Source: JBEKYD01 sp049509915
GTDB lineage: Bacteria; Acidobacteriota; Terriglobia; Bryobacterales; Bryobacteraceae
Length of the DNA stretch: 43,639 bases
Direction: 5' to 3'
NCBI GenBank assembly: GCA_049509915.1
Contig: JBEKZL010000088.1
Coordinates: forward strand, 1-43,639
Below, in pieces: positions 25,258 through 32,485 of the stretch. A program made the translations under genes and the position numbers. Every line of letters starts with the position of its first letter. The stretch's first letter is position 1. The notes under the pieces are model-generated. The model had not been told where the DNA came from and ran no database searches. It worked only from the letters and a program-made list of their open reading frames with translations.

Positions 25258-26487
25258 ATGATTCGGGAAATTAAGATCTACCGATACAAAACGCAGTTCG
25301 ACGGCACCTTCGAGGCGTCCGACGGTCCCAAAACGTACAAAGGCGATGCGACTACCAGTCTCGACTGCGGGAGCTATAACGGCTTCGTCCTGCGCGCGCC
25401 GGGAACGCCATTCTCCTATCGAGTGCACCAGCCGAAGCCCAAGTCTCTGGCCGGCCAGGTTTGCTTTACGCTGGACTTCGATGGCGTTGGCGACCCCTTC
25501 AAGCTGCCGTACGCCCCCACCTTCACCGTGAGTGTCGAGGGAACCGGTCCGAACACGGATCCATACAAGGAAATGCTGTACGGCGTTGGGCCGGACGCGT
25601 ACGCGGACGATCCCGCGTACATCGATAACGTCAAGATCGGACACCTTGATCTGATCTCCGGGAAATTCACCGTGGAGCCGGCCGATGGCAGCGACGAGGT
25701 GCAGGTCGACCTGAATGTCTTTTGGGCCGCTCGGAGTGCTCCCTCCTCCGCATCGAGCGCGACGCCAACGGCGACAATGTATACCTATTACCGGGATCTG
25801 CGCACGGGCAGAATATATCCGAACCTGATGGACAAAGTCAGCACCCCGAACCTGGCGGCCATGGCCGCCGACGTCGCGGTGCAGGCTCAGGACGCCATGC
25901 TGTTTCGCCAGGCAATCGATGCGGGGCTGACGATTCTGGCCTTCATGCAGATGTCGATTGGGGCGATGGGTGCCATCCGGGCCGCCGGACCGGCGCCGCC
26001 TTCGGTTGGGGGAGTAAAGCGGTGGGGCGTACGGGCGCCAACCGCCGGTGAGCTGGGACGCGGGATGGTGGCCAGACTGCGAAGCTTGGGCAAGCGAATT
26101 GTACTCAACATCGGCGGCGAAGGAGAGGTGGCGGACGCGATTAATCTTAACATCCAGAATCGCCTGAACCGGCCGATTCCCAACTTCATTCAGGCCGACG
26201 CGGCCGATCTTGCCGAGATCTGCGAGCCTCGCTCAGTCGACGAAATTGTCAGCAACGCGCTCCCTCCCAACACCTTGAATTGGAACCGCGTGATTCCCGC
26301 CGCCGGCAAGGTGTTGAAGCCGGGCGGTCGAATCACGATCAGGTTCCAGGGCGTGGGACGAGACGGAGACGTGATCATCCCCATGCTGAAGAAAAATGGA
26401 TTCAGAGAAATCAATGTAGTGACACTGCCCGGCGGGAGGCAGGTAGTCGATACAAGCGGAGCGCTGTTCACTGCCATCAAGGGCTAG
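25258..26487 (+). CDS. Unknown protein with C-terminal methyltransferase-like domain; effector-like architecture
   Basis: From ATG 25258 there are 409 residues and no signal peptide. Residues 1-150 are beta-rich (IREIKIYRYKTQFDGTF, LAGQVCFTLDFDGVGDPF) and I do not recognise them. A Ser/Ala/Pro linker follows at about 155-170, then a helical part with a hydrophobic stretch (AGLTILAFMQMSIGAMGAIR) and a Pro/Gly hinge. The last 130 residues look like a class I methyltransferase fold: RIVLNIGGEGEV in the SAM-loop position, SVDEIVSNALPP, and VLKPGGRITIRF, the usual strand after motif III. Similar C-termini occur, as I recall, in polymorphic-toxin or injection-system effectors. No immunity gene is evident beside it. 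The DNA looks slightly less GC-rich than its neighbours. Function is inferred only. Confidence 0.55.
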   Translation: MIREIKIYRYKTQFDGTFEASDGPKTYKGDATTSLDCGSYNGFVLRAPGTPFSYRVHQPKPKSLAGQVCFTLDFDGVGDPFKLPYAPTFTVSVEGTGPNTDPYKEMLYGVGPDAYADDPAYIDNVKIGHLDLISGKFTVEPADGSDEVQVDLNVFWAARSAPSSASSATPTATMYTYYRDLRTGRIYPNLMDKVSTPNLAAMAADVAVQAQDAMLFRQAIDAGLTILAFMQMSIGAMGAIRAAGPAPPSVGGVKRWGVRAPTAGELGRGMVARLRSLGKRIVLNIGGEGEVADAINLNIQNRLNRPIPNFIQADAADLAEICEPRSVDEIVSNALPPNTLNWNRVIPAAGKVLKPGGRITIRFQGVGRDGDVIIPMLKKNGFREINVVTLPGGRQVVDTSGALFTAIKG

Positions 26488-26667
26488 GTCTTTGACCGCC
26501 TGAACATATTCTGAAAAACCATTTTTACACAGGCGCGGGCGTGGAGCCGACGAGTGAGTCGGGATCGCATCAAAATCAACCGGAAGTCTGATCGCAACCG
26601 TCGGCATGCGAGCCTTGCATGTTAGGGTAGTACGAAGGGCGGAGCCTTTGCGCCGGTAGACAACCCC

Positions 26668-26673
26668 AGGAGG
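26668..26673 (+). promoter_or_regulatory. Ribosome binding site of the NCS1 transporter gene
   Basis: AGGAGG lies seven bases upstream of GTG 26681 and supports that non-ATG start. Confidence 0.75.
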
Positions 26674-26680
26674 CTTTTAG

Positions 26681-28102
26681 GTGATTCGCGGCTGCGACCC
26701 CTCTCTTTACAACGAAGACCTGGCTCCGATTCCGCAGTCGCGGCGCAGCTGGGGCACCTATAATTACGCTTCGCTCTGGGTCGCCATGTCGGTCTGCATC
26801 CCCACCTACATGCTGGCATCCGGGCTGATCGCCGGCGGCATGAGCTGGTGGCAGGCGATTTCCACGATTCTTCTCGGCAACCTGATCGTGCTCGTGCCCA
26901 TGCTGCTCAACGCCCACGCCGGGGCCAAGTATGGCATTCCGTTCCCGGTGTTCGTGCGCGCGTCGTTTGGCGTGAAGGGTGCCAACGTTCCGGCTGTACT
27001 GCGCGCCCTGGTGGCGTGCGGATGGTTCGGCATTCAAACCTGGATCGGCGGCCAGGCGATTTATTCCATGCTGCGTATCATGTGGCCGGCGGCGGCTCGC
27101 TTTCCCGGCGGAGTCTGGATTTGTTTTTTCGCTTTCTGGGCGTTGAACATCCTGGTGATTTTGCGCGGCATCGAGACCGTCAAATTCCTGGAAGGCGTTG
27201 GCGCCCCGTTCATGCTCGCCATCGGCCTGCTGCTGCTGTGGTGGATCACCGGCAAGGCGGGCGGTTTCGGCCCGGTGCTGAGCGCGCCCAGTAAGTTTCA
27301 CACCGCGGCAGAGTTTTTCCGTTTCTTTATCCCGTCGCTTACCGCCATGGTGGGATTCTGGGCCACCGTGGCGCTCAACATTCCCGATTTCACCCGCTAC
27401 GCCAAGTCGCAAAAGGCGCAGGCGGTGGGACAGGCGCTCGGGTTGCCCGCTGCCATGACCTTATACTCGTTTATCGGCGTGGCCGTCACCTCCGCCTCCG
27501 CCGTGCTCTTCGGTCACCCCATCTGGGATCCGGTCGAGCTGCTGGGCCGCTTCAACCAGCCGGTAGTCGCCTTCATCGCCCTCGTCGCCCTGCTGGTGGC
27601 CACTTTGAATACCAATGTTGCGGCCAACGTGGTTTCGCCATCCAATGATTTTTCCAATCTCAACCCGCGCCTGATTTCCTTCCGCACCGGCGGCCTGATC
27701 ACCGGCGTCGTGGCCGTACTTATGATGCCCTGGAAACTGCTGAGCGATTTCAGCTCCTACATCTTCGGCTGGCTGGTGGGCTATTCCGGCCTGCTCGGAC
27801 CCATCGCCGGCGTCATGATCGCCGACTACTTCCTGCTGCGCCGCTCGCGCCTCCGCGTGGGCGACCTGTATCGCCGCCACGGCGCATATGAATACGATAA
27901 CGGAGTCAACTGGCGCGCCCTCGCCGCACTCGCCTCCGGCGTGGTTATCGCTCTGCTCGGCCTGGCCGTCGCCGCCCTCCGCCTGCTCTACGATTACGCC
28001 TGGTTCGTCGGCTTCGGCGTCTCCGGCGTAATCTATCTCGCGCTCATGCGCGGCAACGGGGTAGCGTCCGAATCGTCCGAGGCGGCCTCGGAGATCGCTT
28101 GA
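26681..28102 (+). CDS. NCS1-family nucleobase/hydantoin/allantoin:cation symporter
   Basis: The 473-residue membrane protein has about 12 hydrophobic segments. The N-terminus LYNEDLAPIPQSRRSWGTYN is the classic NCS1 leader, and GKYGIPFPVFVRASFGVKGA-like residues (seen as AKYGIPFPVFVRASFGVKGA), GWFGIQTWIGGQA, NIPDFTRYAKSQ and NTNVAANVVSPSNDFSNL are family features shared with Mhp1, PucI and cytosine permeases. It should import a purine, pyrimidine, hydantoin or allantoin with sodium or protons. The substrate cannot be told from sequence; no hydantoinase or allantoinase gene is adjacent, although pxpA lies nearby on the other strand. GTG 26681 is backed by a strong ribosome site. Confidence 0.92.
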   Translation: MIRGCDPSLYNEDLAPIPQSRRSWGTYNYASLWVAMSVCIPTYMLASGLIAGGMSWWQAISTILLGNLIVLVPMLLNAHAGAKYGIPFPVFVRASFGVKGANVPAVLRALVACGWFGIQTWIGGQAIYSMLRIMWPAAARFPGGVWICFFAFWALNILVILRGIETVKFLEGVGAPFMLAIGLLLLWWITGKAGGFGPVLSAPSKFHTAAEFFRFFIPSLTAMVGFWATVALNIPDFTRYAKSQKAQAVGQALGLPAAMTLYSFIGVAVTSASAVLFGHPIWDPVELLGRFNQPVVAFIALVALLVATLNTNVAANVVSPSNDFSNLNPRLISFRTGGLITGVVAVLMMPWKLLSDFSSYIFGWLVGYSGLLGPIAGVMIADYFLLRRSRLRVGDLYRRHGAYEYDNGVNWRALAALASGVVIALLGLAVAALRLLYDYAWFVGFGVSGVIYLALMRGNGVASESSEAASEIA

Positions 28103-28122
28103 GAAATGGAAATCGTCCAGTG

Positions 28123-28767
28123 ATGGAACCCACATCGCCGGCCGGCGCCACAGGCGCAGAGGCGTCGCGTAGAGACTCGACGCGGCCCGCAGAGGTGCCC
28201 GCACCACAGCAACGTTGCTCCTGGTCGTCAGTCGCCGCCATGACCGAGTATCACGATCGCGAGTGGGGCGTACCCCTTCACGACGACCGCAAACTGTTCG
28301 AGTTCCTGATCCTGGAGGGCGCGCAGGCCGGCCTGAGCTGGTCCACCATATTGAATAAGCGCAAGGCCTATCGGGCCGCGTTCGACCGCTTCGATCCCCG
28401 CAAGGTCGCCCGCTACGACGAAGCCCGCATCCAGCTTCTCCTCGCCAATCCCGGAATCGTTCGGAACCGGCTCAAAGTCCGCGCCGCCGTCCGCAATGCC
28501 GGCGCATTTCTGGCCGTACAGAAGGAATTCGGCAGTTTCGACCGCTACGTCTGGCAGTTCGTCGGCGGCAGCCCCAAGTGCAACCGCTGGCAGAGCCCCA
28601 AAGAGGTGCCGGCCAAGACCGTCGAATCCGACGCCATGAGCAAAGACCTGGCCCGCCGCGGATTTACCTTCGTCGGGTCGACCATCTGTTACGCCTTTAT
28701 GCAAGCTACCGGCATGGTGAACGACCACCTGGTCACTTGCTTCCGCCACGCGGAGCTCGGCGGCTGA
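28123..28767 (+). CDS. tag: DNA-3-methyladenine glycosylase I
   Basis: From ATG 28123 there are 214 residues. The HhH-GPD-like enzyme removes 3-methyladenine from alkylated DNA. Zinc-ligand positions of the Tag family are all seen: Cys in QRCSW, His in TEYHDREWGVP, and His and Cys in VNDHLVTCFRH. LFEFLILEGAQAGLSWSTIL, NPGIVRNRLKVRAAV and SDAMSKDLARRGFTFVGSTI are also typical. About 30 Ala/Pro/Thr-rich residues precede RCSW, whereas most relatives start right there; a later start would remove the zinc Cys, so the extension is probably real. It lies 20 bases after the NCS1 gene and may be co-transcribed, though the jobs look unrelated. Confidence 0.93.
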   Translation: MEPTSPAGATGAEASRRDSTRPAEVPAPQQRCSWSSVAAMTEYHDREWGVPLHDDRKLFEFLILEGAQAGLSWSTILNKRKAYRAAFDRFDPRKVARYDEARIQLLLANPGIVRNRLKVRAAVRNAGAFLAVQKEFGSFDRYVWQFVGGSPKCNRWQSPKEVPAKTVESDAMSKDLARRGFTFVGSTICYAFMQATGMVNDHLVTCFRHAELGG

Positions 28768-28828
28768 CACTCCCCGGGGCAGACGGGGGTGCGCGCGCCG
28801 AAGAGATCGGCTATCGTAGCAGACAGCT

Positions 28829-30151
28829 ATGGAATCCACGCAGAACACCATTCCGCGCCGCGCTCTGTTGGCCGGAGCTGCCACCGCTCTGACCGCTTCC
28901 TTGTTTACGGGCAAGGTGAAAGGCGCCAACGACCGCATCTCGGTGGCTTTCATCGGCCTGGGAGCGATGGGCTCCGGCAACCTGGGCTACGCCATGAAAG
29001 TGCCCGAGGTCCAGCCCGTCGCAGTTTGCGACATCTATGGGCCGCACCAGGAGCGCGCCGTCGCCGCCGCCAAGAAGGGCGGCTTCCGGGTGAAAGCGGT
29101 GAAGGACTTCCGCGAGATCCTGGCCGACAAATCGATCGACGCGGTTTGCGTCTCGACGCCCGACCATTGGCACGCCTACATGGAGGTGGAGGCCTGCAAG
29201 GCGGGCAAGGACGTTTACGTCGAAAAGCCTTCCTGCACGTACGTGGACGAGGGCCGCAAAATGGTGGAGGCCGCGCGCAAGTACAACCGGGTGGTGCAGG
29301 CCGGCACCATGCAGCGCTCGGGCGGCTACTTCCGCAAGGCTGCCGAGCTGGTGGCTGCCGGCACTGTCGGCGAAGTCACTTTCTGCCACACCTTTCAAAG
29401 CGGCACAACCAAACGTGAAGGGTTCGGCAATCCGCCCGATTCCGATCCGCCGCGCGACCTCGATTGGGACATGTGGCTCGGACCCGCGCCCGAGCGGCCT
29501 TTCAACCTTAACCGCTGGGGCGTGAAAGCCGCGACCTTCCCCACCTTCCGCTACTTTTGGGACTACGCGGGCGGCGCCATGACCGATTGGGGCGTACACC
29601 TGATCGATCCCCTGCACCAGTGCTTCGGGGAAGTGATGCCGACCGCGGTGGTGGCGCTGGGCGACAAATTCTACGTCCGAGACAATACCCAAACCCCCGA
29701 TACCATGCAGGCAACTTTCTACTACCCCAAGTTCCTGGTGACCTACGAAAGCCGCACCTGCAATCCGCTGCCGCTGTTCGGCCGCGATCAAGGCGCCGGC
29801 ACCACCATCCATGGCACCGAGGGCACTATCTTCGTCAGCCGCAGCGGCTGCTGGGTGATTCCCAATCCCAAATCGAAGCTGGCCGCGGCCGCCTGGGAAA
29901 ACGACAAGGCAATGAGCGAGATGAACGTGCCCCACTGGAAGAACTGGATCGAGTGCATCCGCACGCGCCAGAAACCCACCAGCGACATCGAAACCTGCGT
30001 GCGTTCGTCGACCGCCTGCCTGCTGGCTAACCTGTCGATGCGCTACCGCACGCGCCTTGACTGGAACGAGACAAGTTGGACGGTGGAGCAGGACGCCGCC
30101 AAGCCCGACCTGGCCGAACGCTACCGCAGCCCCTGGAAGCTGGAAGTTTGA
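28829..30151 (+). CDS. Tat-exported Gfo/Idh/MocA-family oxidoreductase
   Basis: The 440-residue protein begins with a twin-arginine-type signal (IPRRALLAGAATALTASLF) that suggests export in folded, cofactor-loaded form. The Rossmann domain follows (ISVAFIGLGAMGSGNLGYAM; VSTPDHWHAYMEVEA; hallmark GKDVYVEKPS), then the C-terminal domain with WDYAGGAMTDWGVHLID. This exported subgroup is common in Acidobacteria and Planctomycetes and is linked to sugar or glycoside modification; the substrate is unknown. Its TGA overlaps a TTG start of the hydrolase gene (TTGA, 30148-30151). It is only distantly similar to the cytoplasmic member at 16520. Confidence 0.9.
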   Translation: MESTQNTIPRRALLAGAATALTASLFTGKVKGANDRISVAFIGLGAMGSGNLGYAMKVPEVQPVAVCDIYGPHQERAVAAAKKGGFRVKAVKDFREILADKSIDAVCVSTPDHWHAYMEVEACKAGKDVYVEKPSCTYVDEGRKMVEAARKYNRVVQAGTMQRSGGYFRKAAELVAAGTVGEVTFCHTFQSGTTKREGFGNPPDSDPPRDLDWDMWLGPAPERPFNLNRWGVKAATFPTFRYFWDYAGGAMTDWGVHLIDPLHQCFGEVMPTAVVALGDKFYVRDNTQTPDTMQATFYYPKFLVTYESRTCNPLPLFGRDQGAGTTIHGTEGTIFVSRSGCWVIPNPKSKLAAAAWENDKAMSEMNVPHWKNWIECIRTRQKPTSDIETCVRSSTACLLANLSMRYRTRLDWNETSWTVEQDAAKPDLAERYRSPWKLEV

Positions 30152-30888
30152 GCAGGTTGGCCGCGAGCCGGAGCCGCGACTGGGAGGGAGCGATTGCCGA
30201 AGCCGGGCGCTGCGCCCGAGTTCTGCTGGCTCTCTGCCTGGCGCCGCCGCTAGCGGGCGCAGCCGTGGATGGCGCCAAAGTGCATTGGACCTCGGCTGGA
30301 GACGGCCACCGGCTCGCCGTCGTTTTCGTCCACGGCTGGACCTGCGATGAAACCTCCTGGCAAAACCAGGTGCCCGTCGTCTCGAAAGTTTACCGCGCAA
30401 TCACGCTCGACCTGCCCGGCCACGGCAGGAGCGATCCGCCCGCGGACGGCCGCTTCACCCTCGACCTGTTTGCCCGCGCCATCGAGGCTGTACGCAAAGA
30501 AGCCAAGGCGGACCGCGTCGTCCTGGTGGGCCACAGCATGGGCGTTCCCGTGGTGCGCCACTACGCCCGCATGTTCCCCGCCCGCACGGTGGCGCTGGTG
30601 TTGGTGGACGGCGCCCTCCTGACCGAGGCCGAAGCCGCCAGCCGCGCCGGCTTCGCCCAGCGCATGGGGGGCCCCGACGGGCGAAAGTACCGCGAGCAGG
30701 TGATTCAGACCATGTTCTCCAGAGTGCCGGCGCTGGGCATCTTCACCAGCCCCGAAAGCGCCTACATGAGCCGCTTGTTTCCCCTGCTGGATTACCACCA
30801 GGTCTCCGGCTCCGGGCACTTCATCATGATGGACAAGCCCGAGGAATTCAACCGTCTGCTGCTGGAATTTCTCAACAAGCAGAAATAG
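30148..30888 (+). CDS. Secreted alpha/beta hydrolase with a short lid
   Basis: Starting at TTG 30148, which overlaps the previous stop as TTGA, gives 246 residues with a signal-like stretch (VLLALCLAPPLAGAA). The frame is open upstream to 30076, but that part lies inside the preceding gene. The core shows VVFVHGWTCDETSW, ITLDLPGHGRSD, nucleophile elbow VLVGHSMG (Ser130) and GSGHFIMMDKPEEFN (His224). The catalytic acid is not obvious. The lid between VIQTMFS and RVPALGIFTSPE seems shorter than in relatives I remember, so the gene may have lost a segment. Esterase or C-C hydrolase activity on an exported substrate is a guess from context. Confidence 0.8.
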   Translation: MSRLAASRSRDWEGAIAEAGRCARVLLALCLAPPLAGAAVDGAKVHWTSAGDGHRLAVVFVHGWTCDETSWQNQVPVVSKVYRAITLDLPGHGRSDPPADGRFTLDLFARAIEAVRKEAKADRVVLVGHSMGVPVVRHYARMFPARTVALVLVDGALLTEAEAASRAGFAQRMGGPDGRKYREQVIQTMFSRVPALGIFTSPESAYMSRLFPLLDYHQVSGSGHFIMMDKPEEFNRLLLEFLNKQK

Positions 30889-30915
30889 GGTGGAGCGGCA
30901 GGAGACCTGACTCCG

Positions 30916-31019
30916 AGGTGGGACAGACCTGGATAGACGATCTTTTTTTGTCGTCTGTCAGGCTGTTACGGCCTCGAGAGAGCCCGACAGACCACAAAAA
31001 AGGATGGTCTGTCCCACCT
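30916..31019. repeat. Nested inverted repeats between hydrolase and acyl-CoA dehydrogenase genes
   Basis: Outer arms AGGTGGGACAGACC (30916-30929) and GGTCTGTCCCACCT (31006-31019) are perfect 14-base complements. Inside, GTCTGTCAGGCT (30953-30964) pairs with AGCCCGACAGAC (30981-30992) at 11 of 12 positions. A smaller AGACGA / TCGTCT pair flanks a T-run in the left half. The whole could fold into a branched stem. Confidence 0.75.
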
Positions 31020-31050
31020 GTCCCGTTCCGTGTTCAAATAGGTACTCTCT

Positions 31051-32217
31051 ATGCCGTTTCGGGGTGTCGATTATTTTGGAGTGGATTCGCTGTTCAGCGA
31101 TGAAGAACTGCTGGTGCGGCAAACCGCTCGCCGGTTTGCCGAAGAGCGAGTCGTGCCGCTGGTGCGCGATTGTTTTCGCGAGGGGCGCTTCCCTTCCGAG
31201 CTGATCGGGGAACTTGCCGAGTTGGGTTTCCTGGGCGCCAACCTGGAGGGCTACGGCTGCGCCGGCATGAGCAACGTGGAATACGGCCTCATCATGCAGG
31301 AGATCGAGCGCGCCGATAGCGGGCTGCGCAGCTTCATCAGCGTGCAGGGCGGGCTGGTGATGTACCCGATCTGGCGGTATGGTTCGGAGGCGCAGAAGGA
31401 CCACTGGCTGCCGCTGCTGCAAAGCGGACGCGCGGTGGGTTGTTTCGGGCTCACCGAACCCGATTTCGGCTCGAATCCGGCCGGCATGCGTACTACCGCG
31501 CGGCGGGACGGCGGCGACTGGATCCTGAATGGCGAAAAGAGCTGGATCACCAACGGCAGCGTGGCTGACGTCGCCGTGGTTTGGGCACGGGCCGAAGAGG
31601 GAATTCTCGGTTTTCTGATCGAGCGCGGCACCGAAGGCTACTCCACCTCCGATATACATGGCAAGTGGTCCATGCGCGCCTCGGTAACTTCCAGCCTGTC
31701 GATGGCCGATTGCCGCGTGCCGGACAGCGCGCGCCTGGCCGGCGCCGGCGGGTTGAAGCCTGCCCTCTCGTGCCTTTCGCAAGCCCGTTACGGCATCGGT
31801 TGGGGGGTGCTGGGCGCGGCCATGGATTGCTACGAAACCGCGCGCGAGTACACCATTTTGCGCAAGCAGTTCGACGGCCGCCCGATTGCTTCCCACCAGC
31901 TGGTGCAGGAAAAGCTGGCCTGGATGATCACGGAAATCACCAAGGGGCAGCTCCTGGCTGTGCAGGCCGGGCGATTGAAGGACCGGGGCCGGCTGGAACC
32001 GGCGCAGATCTCCATGCTCAAACGCAATAACGTGGCCATGGCGCTGGAGTGCGCCCGGCTGAGCCGGGACTTATTAGGCGCCAATGGCATCACCGACGAA
32101 TACCCGGTCATGCGTCATCTTTGCAACCTGGAAACCGTCAAGACCTACGAAGGCACCGATCACATCCACGCCCTGATCATCGGCGAAAAAGTGACGGGGG
32201 TGGCGGCGTACCGGTGA
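31051..32217 (+). CDS. Acyl-CoA dehydrogenase, glutaryl-CoA dehydrogenase type
   Basis: The 388-residue flavoprotein has the full acyl-CoA dehydrogenase pattern: N-terminal helices, CFGLTEPDFGSNPAGMRT, DWILNGEKSWITNGSVADV, the FAD-contact RKQFDGRPIASHQLVQEKLA and GANGITDEYPVMRHL. The catalytic base is Glu367 in VKTYEGTDHIHALIIG. The wording of these motifs and the TYEGT site are closest to glutaryl-CoA dehydrogenase, which oxidises and decarboxylates glutaryl-CoA to crotonyl-CoA in lysine and tryptophan breakdown. No partner genes of that pathway lie nearby, so the substrate assignment is by family only. ATG 31051 has a poor ribosome site. Confidence 0.88.
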   Translation: MPFRGVDYFGVDSLFSDEELLVRQTARRFAEERVVPLVRDCFREGRFPSELIGELAELGFLGANLEGYGCAGMSNVEYGLIMQEIERADSGLRSFISVQGGLVMYPIWRYGSEAQKDHWLPLLQSGRAVGCFGLTEPDFGSNPAGMRTTARRDGGDWILNGEKSWITNGSVADVAVVWARAEEGILGFLIERGTEGYSTSDIHGKWSMRASVTSSLSMADCRVPDSARLAGAGGLKPALSCLSQARYGIGWGVLGAAMDCYETAREYTILRKQFDGRPIASHQLVQEKLAWMITEITKGQLLAVQAGRLKDRGRLEPAQISMLKRNNVAMALECARLSRDLLGANGITDEYPVMRHLCNLETVKTYEGTDHIHALIIGEKVTGVAAYR

Positions 32218-32261
32218 TGGTCGACGGAAGGCCGTGGCGCGGACTCTTAGCACGCGGTTTC

Positions 32262-32412
32262 GCAATTACCGTTGCGTACTCCCGATACCTGTGTGCAACC
32301 GCTCCCAGGCGGTCGCGGCTCGGTTGGATACCCTTTCAGCGCCGCGACCGCCAGGGAGCGGTGGGCACTGCAATCCGTCGCCGTAATTCCGAACGTGGGC
32401 AGTTAGCCCGCA
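32262..32412. repeat. Dispersed intergenic repeat, copy B with intact inverted arms
   Basis: This copy shares two ordered blocks with 10221-10317. It also has a long inverted repeat: the 22-base arms 32298-32319 and 32341-32362 are complementary at 21 positions, with a 21-base loop. Another short block shared with 14668-14678 (GTGGGGCAGGC, opposite strand) lies just downstream at 32449-32459. Confidence 0.7.
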
Positions 32413-32485
32413 GCGGCGGGACTCATCTCGGCGGCCGCGGGCAAAATTGCCTGCCCCACGTTGTTGAGTCGTTCTAGATAAACCA

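Noticed and set aside
16520..30151. The two Gfo/Idh/MocA genes as a recent tandem duplication
   Set aside because: They differ in length, export signal and most of their sequence; they share only family hallmarks.
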